The notes beneath the pieces are model-generated. The model was not told the origin of the DNA. It did no database searches and saw only the letters and a program-made list of their open reading frames with translations. Made by a program: the position numbers and the translations under genes. This document shows positions 1-4,889 of a DNA stretch of 8,982 nt, piece after piece (the first letter of the stretch is position 1; every line of letters begins with the position of its first letter). Source of the stretch: Chrysiogenia bacterium (GTDB lineage: Bacteria; JAGRBM01); NCBI GenBank assembly GCA_020434085.1, contig JAGRBM010000345.1:1-8982 (forward strand), read 5' to 3'.

Positions 1-2
1 TG

Positions 3-317
3 ATCGACCGCTACGAAGAACTCGAAAAAGAAGTTCCCATCTTCGCCCTGCACGCCAAGACACTGGTCATCGACGGCGAGCAGCTCTTTATCGGCACCTT
101 CAACCTCGACCCGCGCTCGACCAATCTCAACACCGAGATCGGCGTCCTGATCCGGAGCGAGAAACTCGCCCGTCAGGTCGAGGGCGCCATCGAGCGCGAC
201 ATGCTGCCGGGCAATAGTTGGAACCCCCGCACGGAGAACCCCAACCGCAAGGCTTCCCTGTGGAAGCGCCTTCGCCTGCAATTCTGGGAACTGATGCCGA
301 TCGAGGAGTTGCTGTAG
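3..317 (+). CDS. Phospholipase D-family / cardiolipin synthase-like protein (ClsC-like), C-terminal part
   Basis: This is the 3' end of a gene entering from the left edge; 104 residues are visible before the TAG stop. It contains the second HKD motif of the phospholipase D superfamily: H17-x-K19-x4-D24, then G31-T-F-N34 and the segment NLDPRSTNLNTE ending at E45 (numbered from the first visible codon). These residues form half of the active site that transfers phosphatidyl groups via a phosphohistidine intermediate. The NLDPRS-x-LNTE stretch and an end reading FWELMPIEELL resemble ClsC (YmdC)-type cardiolipin synthases, which act at the inner membrane and can use phosphatidylethanolamine as phosphatidyl donor. 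The ClsC-like assignment comes from remembered motif similarity. The PLD superfamily call is firm; the exact substrate is inferred. The gene is convergent with the crotonase gene. Confidence 0.88.
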   Translation: MDRYEELEKEVPIFALHAKTLVIDGEQLFIGTFNLDPRSTNLNTEIGVLIRSEKLARQVEGAIERDMLPGNSWNPRTENPNRKASLWKRLRLQFWELMPIEELL

Positions 318-344
318 GGGGCTGCGCTCGATTTACTTGAGGTT

Positions 345-454
345 GTCATCCTGAGCGCAGCGAAGGATCTCAACCAGTGGGCGATGGCAAGGGCCCATTC
401 GTTCCGGTGCCTGCGCGGGCACGTTGAGATCCTTCGCCTTCGGCTCAGCATGAC
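345..454. repeat. Dispersed intergenic inverted repeat between convergent genes
   Basis: The left arm (345-374, starting GTCATCCTGAGCGCAGCGAA) and right arm (423-454, starting GTTGAGATCCTTCGCC) are imperfect reverse complements around a 48-base centre. The arms carry the AAGGATCTCAAC / GTTGAGATCCTT core and end in GTCAT / ATGAC. Elements with this consensus (GTCATCCTGAGCG-AGCGAAGGATCT) recur between genes in many environmental bacterial genomes. As RNA it would form a long hairpin between the 3' ends of the PLD gene and the crotonase gene, so it may also act as a bidirectional transcription stop. No open reading frame or transposase is associated. Copy number cannot be judged from this window. 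Confidence 0.75.
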
Positions 455-463
455 AGAATTAGA

Positions 464-478
464 AGTAGCGAAGCTACT
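464..478 (-). terminator. Short hairpin overlapping the crotonase stop codon
   Basis: AGTAGC (464-469) and GCTACT (473-478) pair perfectly around a three-base GAA. On the minus strand the stem spans the TAG stop of the crotonase gene and is followed by TCTAATTCTG, which is only weakly T-rich. It could help end the four-gene transcript or protect its 3' end, but it lacks a proper T tract. Confidence 0.3.
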
Positions 479-1331
479 CCGAAAACTTCCGCTCTTTCCC
501 GAAGGGGAAGAAGTCGGGCATGTCGGTGCTGACCTTCATGGGGTATTTGGGCGCGCGTTTTTCGAGGAAGCTCGTCACGCCTTCCTTTACATCGGCGTTC
601 TGGCCCATGTAGGCAATGCATTTGGAGTCGAGCTTGTGGGCTTCCATCGGATGGTCGGCGCCCATCATGCGCCAGAGCAGGTGGCGCGCCATGGCGACGG
701 CGACGCCGCTGGTGTTCTCGGCGCTCTCGTTGGCGATCTCACGGGCGCGTTCCAGCAGCTTCTCGGGGGGCAGCACCTCGGATACAAGGCCGTTTGCAAG
801 GGCTTCGTCTGCGAGGAAGACGCGGCCGGTGGCCACCCATTCCATGGCTTTCGAAATGCCGGCGATGCGCGGCAGGAACCAGCTCGAACAGGCCTCGGGC
901 ACCAGGCCGCGGCGGCAGAAGACGAAGCCGAACTTCGCCTTCTCGCTGGCCAGGCGGATGTCGGCGGGCAGGCACATGGTGATGCCCACACCCACGGCTG
1001 CGCCGTTGATGGCGGCGATCACGAGCTTCTTGCACTCGAAGATGCGCAGCGTGACCAGGCCGCCCGAGTCGCGGTGTTCCTGGACCGTTTCGCGGCCGCT
1101 GGAATCGAAGATCTTGCCGCCGCCCTCGAGGTCGGCGCCGGCGCAGTAGGCCTTGCCCTCGCCGGTCATGATGACCGCGCGAACTTCGTCGTCGGCGTCG
1201 GCCTCATCGAAAGCCGCGATGAGTTCTTCGTGCATCTTGTAGGTGAACGCGTTCATGCGTTCGGGACGGTTGAGAGTGATCGTGAAGATCGCCCCGTCTT
1301 TTTGTGTCTTGATCGTTTCGTAGTCAGCCAT
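474..1331 (-). CDS. Crotonase-family enoyl-CoA hydratase/isomerase
   Basis: A 285-residue protein with the crotonase fold, which acts on acyl-CoA thioesters. The first oxyanion-hole segment is AYCAGADL (61-68) and the second NGAAVGVG (109-116). The two catalytic glutamates of classical enoyl-CoA hydratase (rat E144 and E164) align by eye with T118 and F138, so it is unlikely to be an ordinary hydratase. Instead E146 in LVPEACSSWFLP matches the PEGCSS-type glutamate of delta3,delta2-enoyl-CoA isomerases of the ECI2 type, which shift double bonds during beta-oxidation of unsaturated fatty acids. The ATG start at 1331 is preceded by GGGAG, which lies beside the stop codon of the upstream gene 10 bases away, suggesting translational coupling. 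It is the last gene of the set. Substrate is unknown; the length is normal for the family. Confidence 0.9.
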   Translation of the reverse strand: MADYETIKTQKDGAIFTITLNRPERMNAFTYKMHEELIAAFDEADADDEVRAVIMTGEGKAYCAGADLEGGGKIFDSSGRETVQEHRDSGGLVTLRIFECKKLVIAAINGAAVGVGITMCLPADIRLASEKAKFGFVFCRRGLVPEACSSWFLPRIAGISKAMEWVATGRVFLADEALANGLVSEVLPPEKLLERAREIANESAENTSGVAVAMARHLLWRMMGADHPMEAHKLDSKCIAYMGQNADVKEGVTSFLEKRAPKYPMKVSTDMPDFFPFGKERKFSE

Positions 1332-1341
1332 TGATTCTCCC

Positions 1342-1962
1342 TCAGGCGCCCCAGTCCTCGTCGTCCTTCTTGTGCTGGACGATGGTGGCCTTGGCGTTGT
1401 CTTTCTTGGTGGCGAGGTTCCGCCAGGGGCCCAGTTCCTTCTCTGTGTAAAGCCCCATGCGCAGCGGTCCCTGCAGGATGATGCCGCGGTCCTGCACGGC
1501 TTTTTGTACGAGGTCGTGATAGCCGGCCAGCGCGTGGCCGGGGTGCTCGATGGCGCTCACCAGGATGGAGCCGTGGAGCACTTCGCGCATGCACTTGCGG
1601 ATGACTTCGCGCACGCTCTCGTCGTTGGATGCGGCAATCGAATAGGCCCCGAAGAGCGTGCGCTTGCACAGCCGCCGCTGGGGCGTGGGGCTCTTGATGG
1701 TGATGCGCACGCCGTGCTGGTCGTAGGTGTGGAGCATCGCGCGGGTGCGATACTCTGGCATGTCGCGGATGCCCCCGAGCGATACGGTCTCGACCTTGTC
1801 GCCGCCGGGGATCTCCTCGATCTTCACGCCCTCGAAGAGCTCTTCGGGATCGACGTCCTCTTCCATCTCGTCGTCGTCGCGTTCGATGGCAAACAGGCGG
1901 AAGCGCTTTTCCTGTCCCTGCGTGTCGACTTCGAAGAAATAGGATGTGTTGATAAACGTCAT
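1342..1962 (-). CDS. Unrecognised 206-residue cytoplasmic protein
   Basis: I do not recognise this family. The protein has no signal peptide, membrane span or obvious catalytic motif. Residues 1-27 look like beta strands (INTSYFFEV, KRFRLFAIE). An acidic linker rich in D and E follows at about 28-50, then a mixed alpha/beta core at 60-170 with the segments RITIKSPTPQRRLCKRTL (86-103) and IEHPGHALAGYHDLVQKAV (138-156). The end (183-206) is charged and probably disordered. Cysteines are C99 and C124; histidines include H130, H140, H143 and H149. The ATG at 1962 has a good GGGGGAG ribosome binding site five bases upstream. It lies 33 bases after the metallo-hydrolase gene and 10 bases before the crotonase gene, so co-transcription is likely and a role in the same lipid or acyl-CoA process is a guess. 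The reading frame is clearly real: spacing, ribosome binding site and codon use match its neighbours. Confidence 0.8.
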   Translation of the reverse strand: MTFINTSYFFEVDTQGQEKRFRLFAIERDDDEMEEDVDPEELFEGVKIEEIPGGDKVETVSLGGIRDMPEYRTRAMLHTYDQHGVRITIKSPTPQRRLCKRTLFGAYSIAASNDESVREVIRKCMREVLHGSILVSAIEHPGHALAGYHDLVQKAVQDRGIILQGPLRMGLYTEKELGPWRNLATKKDNAKATIVQHKKDDEDWGA

Positions 1963-1995
1963 CGCCGCTCCCCCGGTGCGTGTGCTGCCGGCAGC

Positions 1996-2811
1996 TTAGC
2001 CGCCCGCCTGCATGGCGCGAAGCTCCGCCGGGTCATGGGCACACACGATCTTCACGCGCTCTCCCTCGGCCCGAACCAGCTCGCGCAGGCGGTGCTGGTT
2101 GCGGCGGCGCTGCTTGTCATCGACGGCCGCGACCTGCTGGAAGGCGCGCAGCCCCCGCGGACAGTGCGGGTGGTGGCAGTCCATCTCGCCCGAATAGAAA
2201 TAGGCATCCCCTGCGTGCAGGAGCCACTGGTCCGGCGAGACTTCGACGGCGACGCCGCCGTGGCCGCGGGTGTGGCCGTTGAGCGGGATCATCAGGAACT
2301 CCGGCGGCAGTCCGTCGAGTTCCCGCACCGCATCGAAGCCCATCCACGAATCGCCCTGCGGCGCGTGGCGGACCCAGTCGGGCCCGTGGGCCCACTGCAC
2401 GTTGCGGTAGCGCATCTTCTCTTCGCGGGTGGGCGGGTGCGTGGCCGCGTCGAGCTCGCTTCCCAGCACGTGAACTCTTGCCTTGGGAAAATCGGGCAGG
2501 CCGCCCGCGTGGTCGAGATCGAGATGCGTCAGGATGATGTGGCGCACGTCGCTCGGAGAGAACCCGAGCGCCTTGACCTGCTCAAGGGCCGTGTCGCGCA
2601 TGTGCAGTTGCGGGCGCGTAACGAAACGGATGGGGCCCAGGCGCTTGGAGTCGCGCACGTCGTCGCTTCCCATGCCGGTCTCGATGAGGACGAGGCCGTC
2701 CTCGGTCTCGACCAGCATGCAGTGGCAGATGACCTCGCCGGCCGAGCGGCCGGTAACCAAAGCGCCGCCGATCGGGCACATGGTCCCGCAGTTCAGATGA
2801 TGGATTTTCAT
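1996..2811 (-). CDS. Metallo-beta-lactamase-fold hydrolase (AHL-lactonase-like)
   Basis: A 271-residue protein of the metallo-beta-lactamase superfamily. The metal-binding pattern is visible in order: T-H96-L-D98-L-D100-H101, then H180 in NGHTRGH, the bridging aspartate D202 in HAGDAYF, and H259 in VCAHD. The second position of the usual HxHxDH motif is Asp (D98) rather than His, a variant found in many unnamed family members. Overall layout resembles N-acyl homoserine lactonases (AiiA/AttM type), which open lactone rings, but substrate specificity in this superfamily cannot be read from motifs. There is no signal peptide, so it should be cytoplasmic. The ATG at 2811 has GAGGG about seven bases upstream. 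It follows the ubiB-like gene by 69 bases and precedes the 206-residue protein by 33. A lactone, thioester or phosphodiester substrate is equally possible. Confidence 0.88.
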   Translation of the reverse strand: MKIHHLNCGTMCPIGGALVTGRSAGEVICHCMLVETEDGLVLIETGMGSDDVRDSKRLGPIRFVTRPQLHMRDTALEQVKALGFSPSDVRHIILTHLDLDHAGGLPDFPKARVHVLGSELDAATHPPTREEKMRYRNVQWAHGPDWVRHAPQGDSWMGFDAVRELDGLPPEFLMIPLNGHTRGHGGVAVEVSPDQWLLHAGDAYFYSGEMDCHHPHCPRGLRAFQQVAAVDDKQRRRNQHRLRELVRAEGERVKIVCAHDPAELRAMQAGG

Positions 2812-2880
2812 GGCAATTCCCTCTTCCCGGCCCGCACAGCATTTACCAGAGCGGCGAGATTCGCAACTCCCGGTGGCTGA

Positions 2881-4257
2881 CTAGGCCTGGGACTGGGATG
2901 CCGCGGGCGCAGCGCCGGTTTCGGCGGGCTTTTCCGCGCTCTTCTGCGCCTTCGCCTCCGCCGCGCGGCGGGCCATGATCTTCTGGAAAATGTCCTGCAG
3001 ATAGGGGAAGAGCTCGGCATTGAGGTCGATCTCGGGGTAGAGCTTGCGACCCAGCCCCTCGGCCACGAGCATCGCGACGCAGAAGACCGTATAGGTGGCG
3101 TCGGCGCGCACGTGGTGCTTGCGCATGGTGTTGGTGACCTTGGCGATGGCCACGGAGATCTCGATTTCGTTGAGCGGTTTGCCGAAGTAGGTGTTCACAT
3201 ACTCGGCGACGTCTTTCTCGTAGGCGTCCCAGTCCTGGATGTTCTGGTAGGGCGCGTAGTCGGCCATCAGCTTGGCGACCATTTTGCCGTCGTTCTGGGC
3301 CATGGCCATGAACGACTCCACAAAACGCTCGCGGTCTTCGTCGGTGAGCTCGGCCACCATCCCCAGATCGAAATAGCAGACCACATCGTCATCGAAGAAT
3401 CGCAGGTTGCCCGGATGCAGGTCGGCGTGCACGAAACCGTCGATGTAGATCATCTGGAAAATGGCGCGCAGGCCCTGTCGGGCCAGTTCCTTGGGGTCGG
3501 AGTTGGTCTTGTCGATGTCGGCGAGCTTGTAGCCCTCGATGAACTCCATGGTGAGAATGTTCTCGGCGCAGTAGTCCTCGTAGAGCTTGGGGAAGATGAC
3601 CTTCGGATTGTCCTTGAAGTTCTCGTGGAAGCGGTGGTTGTTCTCGGCCTCGTTGCTCAGATCGAGCTGGCCCCGGATGGACTTGGCAAATTCCTCGACC
3701 GCTTCGACGGGGGAAGTGAGCCGAATGCTGGGAATGAAACAGATCGAGCGGGCGAACAGATCCATCACTTCGAGGTCGAGTTCCGCTTTTTCCTTCACGC
3801 CCGGACGCCGGATCTTCACGGCGACCTTCTCGCCACTCTTGAGCTTGGCTTCGTGAACCTGCGCGACCGATGCCGAGGCAATGGGCTTGTCGTCGAATTC
3901 GGCGAAGATTTCCTCCGGCTGGCGACCGAAGGCTTTCTCGAACTCCGCGGGAATGAGTTTGGAATCAAAGGGGGGCACCGAGTCCTGGAGCTTCACGAGC
4001 TCGTCGATCATCCACGGCGGCAGGATGTCGGGCCGGGTGCTCATGATCTGGCCGACCTTGACGTAGGTGGCTCCGAGGTCCTCGAGCATCCGGCGGAAGC
4101 ACCACGCCCCCAGGGTGAAGGGGCTCTGGGCGAAGGTGTCCTTGTTGGCGCCGGTCAGGAAGCGCAGGAAGGTGTACCACCAGAAAGTGAAGAAATACCG
4201 GATCGAGAGGAAGTAAGCCGCGATCAGGCGGGGCAGTACGCGGAAAAAGACCTTCAT
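2881..4257 (-). CDS. ABC1/UbiB/AarF-family atypical kinase
   Basis: A 458-residue member of the UbiB/ADCK protein-kinase-like family, whose members support ubiquinone synthesis or membrane lipid homeostasis through an ATPase activity. All family hallmarks are seen: K67-x-G69-Q70 of the inhibitory KxGQ motif, the alanine-rich loop ASASVAQVH (127-135) replacing the kinase glycine loop, the ATP-binding lysine K148 in VAVK, the NEAEN glutamate region (202-206), the catalytic loop H277-A-D279-L-H-P-G-N284, and D297-L-G of the metal-binding motif. Residues 9-35 are strongly hydrophobic and aromatic, a likely membrane segment. The C-terminus (about 429-458) is a low-complexity A/K/E/P/Q tail, instead of the C-terminal membrane spans of E. 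coli UbiB. The start at 4257 is supported by AGGAG six bases upstream. No ubi genes are nearby, so a quinone role is not supported by context; I give no symbol. It heads a probable four-gene operon. Confidence 0.93.
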   Translation of the reverse strand: MKVFFRVLPRLIAAYFLSIRYFFTFWWYTFLRFLTGANKDTFAQSPFTLGAWCFRRMLEDLGATYVKVGQIMSTRPDILPPWMIDELVKLQDSVPPFDSKLIPAEFEKAFGRQPEEIFAEFDDKPIASASVAQVHEAKLKSGEKVAVKIRRPGVKEKAELDLEVMDLFARSICFIPSIRLTSPVEAVEEFAKSIRGQLDLSNEAENNHRFHENFKDNPKVIFPKLYEDYCAENILTMEFIEGYKLADIDKTNSDPKELARQGLRAIFQMIYIDGFVHADLHPGNLRFFDDDVVCYFDLGMVAELTDEDRERFVESFMAMAQNDGKMVAKLMADYAPYQNIQDWDAYEKDVAEYVNTYFGKPLNEIEISVAIAKVTNTMRKHHVRADATYTVFCVAMLVAEGLGRKLYPEIDLNAELFPYLQDIFQKIMARRAAEAKAQKSAEKPAETGAAPAASQSQA

Positions 4258-4332
4258 GCTTGGCTCCTGGAGTGCCGTGCGCGCCGGCGAGGCCGCTCGA
4301 ATTGCCGGCTACGGTCGAAATATCGTCGGAAA

Positions 4333-4357
4333 GCGTGTGACGCGCGATGACACACGC
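4333..4357. repeat. Inverted repeat in the ubiB-like gene leader
   Basis: GCGTGTG (4333-4339) and CACACGC (4351-4357) are perfect 7-base reverse complements around an 11-base centre. The repeat lies just downstream of the candidate -10 box for the ubiB-like gene. It could be an operator or a hairpin at the very 5' end of the message; nothing in the sequence decides which. Confidence 0.4.
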
Positions 4358-4364
4358 GTCAGCG

Positions 4365-4393
4365 AAGATAGACCTTATCGGAGCCGCTGCCAA
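4365..4393 (-). promoter_or_regulatory. Candidate sigma70 promoter of the ubiB-like operon
   Basis: Read on the minus strand, TTGGCA (4393-4388) and TATCTT (4370-4365) are separated by 17 bases, close to the TTGACA-17-TATAAT consensus. Transcription would start near 4358, giving a leader of about 100 bases before the ATG at 4257. No competing better match was seen between the two divergent genes. Confidence 0.5.
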
Positions 4394-4446
4394 GCGTTTG
4401 AGCGGATCCGCCGGGAATCCCCGGTTCCGGGCGATCGGAAAAAATG

Positions 4447-4483
4447 CCGAACAAAAAACGCTTGACATACGATTTTTGTTCGG
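4447..4483. promoter_or_regulatory. Candidate operator: inverted repeat enclosing the -35 box
   Basis: CCGAACAAAAAACG (4447-4460) and CGATTTTTGTTCGG (4470-4483) are reverse complements with one mismatch in 14, and the symmetry continues outward (AT-x-CCGAAC against GTTCGG-x-AT). The 9-base centre CTTGACATA (4461-4469) contains the -35 hexamer of the 58-residue protein gene, and the right arm fills the promoter spacer. A dimeric repressor bound here would block RNA polymerase. The spacing of the GAAC and GTTC parts is too wide for a known LexA box. The regulator is not encoded next to the site in this window. Confidence 0.65.
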
Positions 4484-4489
4484 TATTAT
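4462..4489 (+). promoter_or_regulatory. Sigma70-type promoter of the small membrane protein gene
   Basis: The -35 hexamer TTGACA (4462-4467) is a perfect consensus match. The -10 hexamer TATTAT (4484-4489) matches five of six positions, and the spacer is 16 bases. Transcription should begin near 4496, leaving a leader of about 26 bases with a ribosome binding site. The surrounding stretch is much more A/T-rich than the rest of the window. Confidence 0.8.
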
Positions 4490-4521
4490 GCGTGATGTAT
4501 TCGGTAATTGGAGTGAGGGAT

Positions 4522-4698
4522 ATGAACGAGCATACCAGCCAACCACAGATCAATATCGACTGGAGCGGCAGCCTGCCGGCCACGGCCGGGTGGGGCTACC
4601 GCGAACAATTCCGCGGAGCCGCCCGCGACCGGGTGCTCTCTTTCGTCACGGTCTTCGGCACGCTTGCCGGCATGATCGTCGCCTACCTCCACGGCTAA
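4522..4698 (+). CDS. Small single-span membrane protein, 58 residues, unknown function
   Basis: A 58-residue protein I do not recognise. Residues 1-36 are polar with several aromatics (W14, W24, Y26) and end in a basic patch (R27, R31, R35, R37). Residues 38-55 (VLSFVTVFGTLAGMIVAY) form one clear hydrophobic helix ending in LHG. The basic patch before the helix predicts the N-terminus in the cytoplasm. The start at 4522 is chosen because GGAG (4510-4513) lies eight bases upstream and the promoter would place transcription near 4496; an in-frame extension to 4444 would run through the promoter and is rejected. It has its own promoter and operator-like palindrome, and is divergent from the ubiB-like operon. 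Size, single helix and tight control resemble regulated small membrane proteins, including type I toxins and stress peptides, but no homology is claimed. Confidence 0.72.
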   Translation: MNEHTSQPQINIDWSGSLPATAGWGYREQFRGAARDRVLSFVTVFGTLAGMIVAYLHG

Positions 4699-4726
4699 TC
4701 GCCGCCCATCCCCACGTAACTGCCAA

Positions 4727-4750
4727 CCCCTTCGGGGGACTTCTCCTTTT
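4727..4750 (+). terminator. Possible weak terminator after the small membrane protein gene
   Basis: CCCC (4727-4730) and GGGG (4735-4738) form a short stem closed by a stable TTCG loop, followed by the pyrimidine-rich ACTTCTCCTTTT. The stem is only four base pairs, so it may act together with the longer hairpin just downstream. Confidence 0.35.
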
Positions 4751-4755
4751 GAACA

Positions 4756-4788
4756 CGCGGGACCGGCCCTACCCCGGCCGGTCCCGCG
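4756..4788. terminator. Strong GC-rich hairpin between convergent genes
   Basis: CGCGGGACCGGCC (4756-4768) and GGCCGGTCCCGCG (4776-4788) pair perfectly over 13 bases around the 7-base loop CTACCCC. It sits between the small membrane protein gene (+) and the serine hydrolase gene (-). There is no T tract on either side, so it may be a U-independent bidirectional stop or an RNA-stabilising structure rather than a classical factor-independent terminator. Confidence 0.5.
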
Positions 4789-4828
4789 GCCCACGTTTGG
4801 GTGTTCGCCGAAGGCGCACCTCTCAGCG

Positions 4829-4870
4829 CCTCTCCCTTTAAGGGAGAGGTCGAGCGAAGCGAGGGTGAGG
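4829..4870. repeat. Short dispersed intergenic repeat with palindromic core
   Basis: CCTCTCCCTT (4829-4838) and AAGGGAGAGG (4840-4849) are perfect 10-base reverse complements around one T. They are followed by TCGAGCGAAGCGAGGGTGAGG. This whole unit is a pattern I know as recurring between genes in many proteobacterial and related genomes. Here it lies about 20 bases past the 3' end of the serine hydrolase gene and may act as a 3' hairpin of its message. No coding capacity. Confidence 0.65.
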
Positions 4871-4889
4871 GGAAACTGCTCGGGAATCG

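Noticed and set aside
384-1334. Long plus-strand open frame (316 residues) opposite the crotonase gene
   Set aside because: Antisense to a gene with clear crotonase motifs; no known motif, and the composition (runs of H, G, A, D) is typical of a shadow in GC-rich DNA.
1372-2880. Plus-strand open frame of 502 residues
   Set aside because: Lies opposite two well-supported genes and their gap; no domain signature. Open because of high GC in codon third positions.
3112-4350. Plus-strand open frame of 412 residues opposite the ubiB-like gene
   Set aside because: Antisense to a protein with complete kinase-like motifs; no ribosome binding site or family motif.
4447-4483. LexA/SOS box for the small protein gene
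   Set aside because: GAAC and GTTC are present but about 25 bases apart; known LexA boxes place half-sites much closer.
4444-4521. N-terminal extension of the 58-residue protein (84 residues in all)
   Set aside because: The extension would be read through the -35, -10 and operator; the internal ATG at 4522 has the ribosome binding site.
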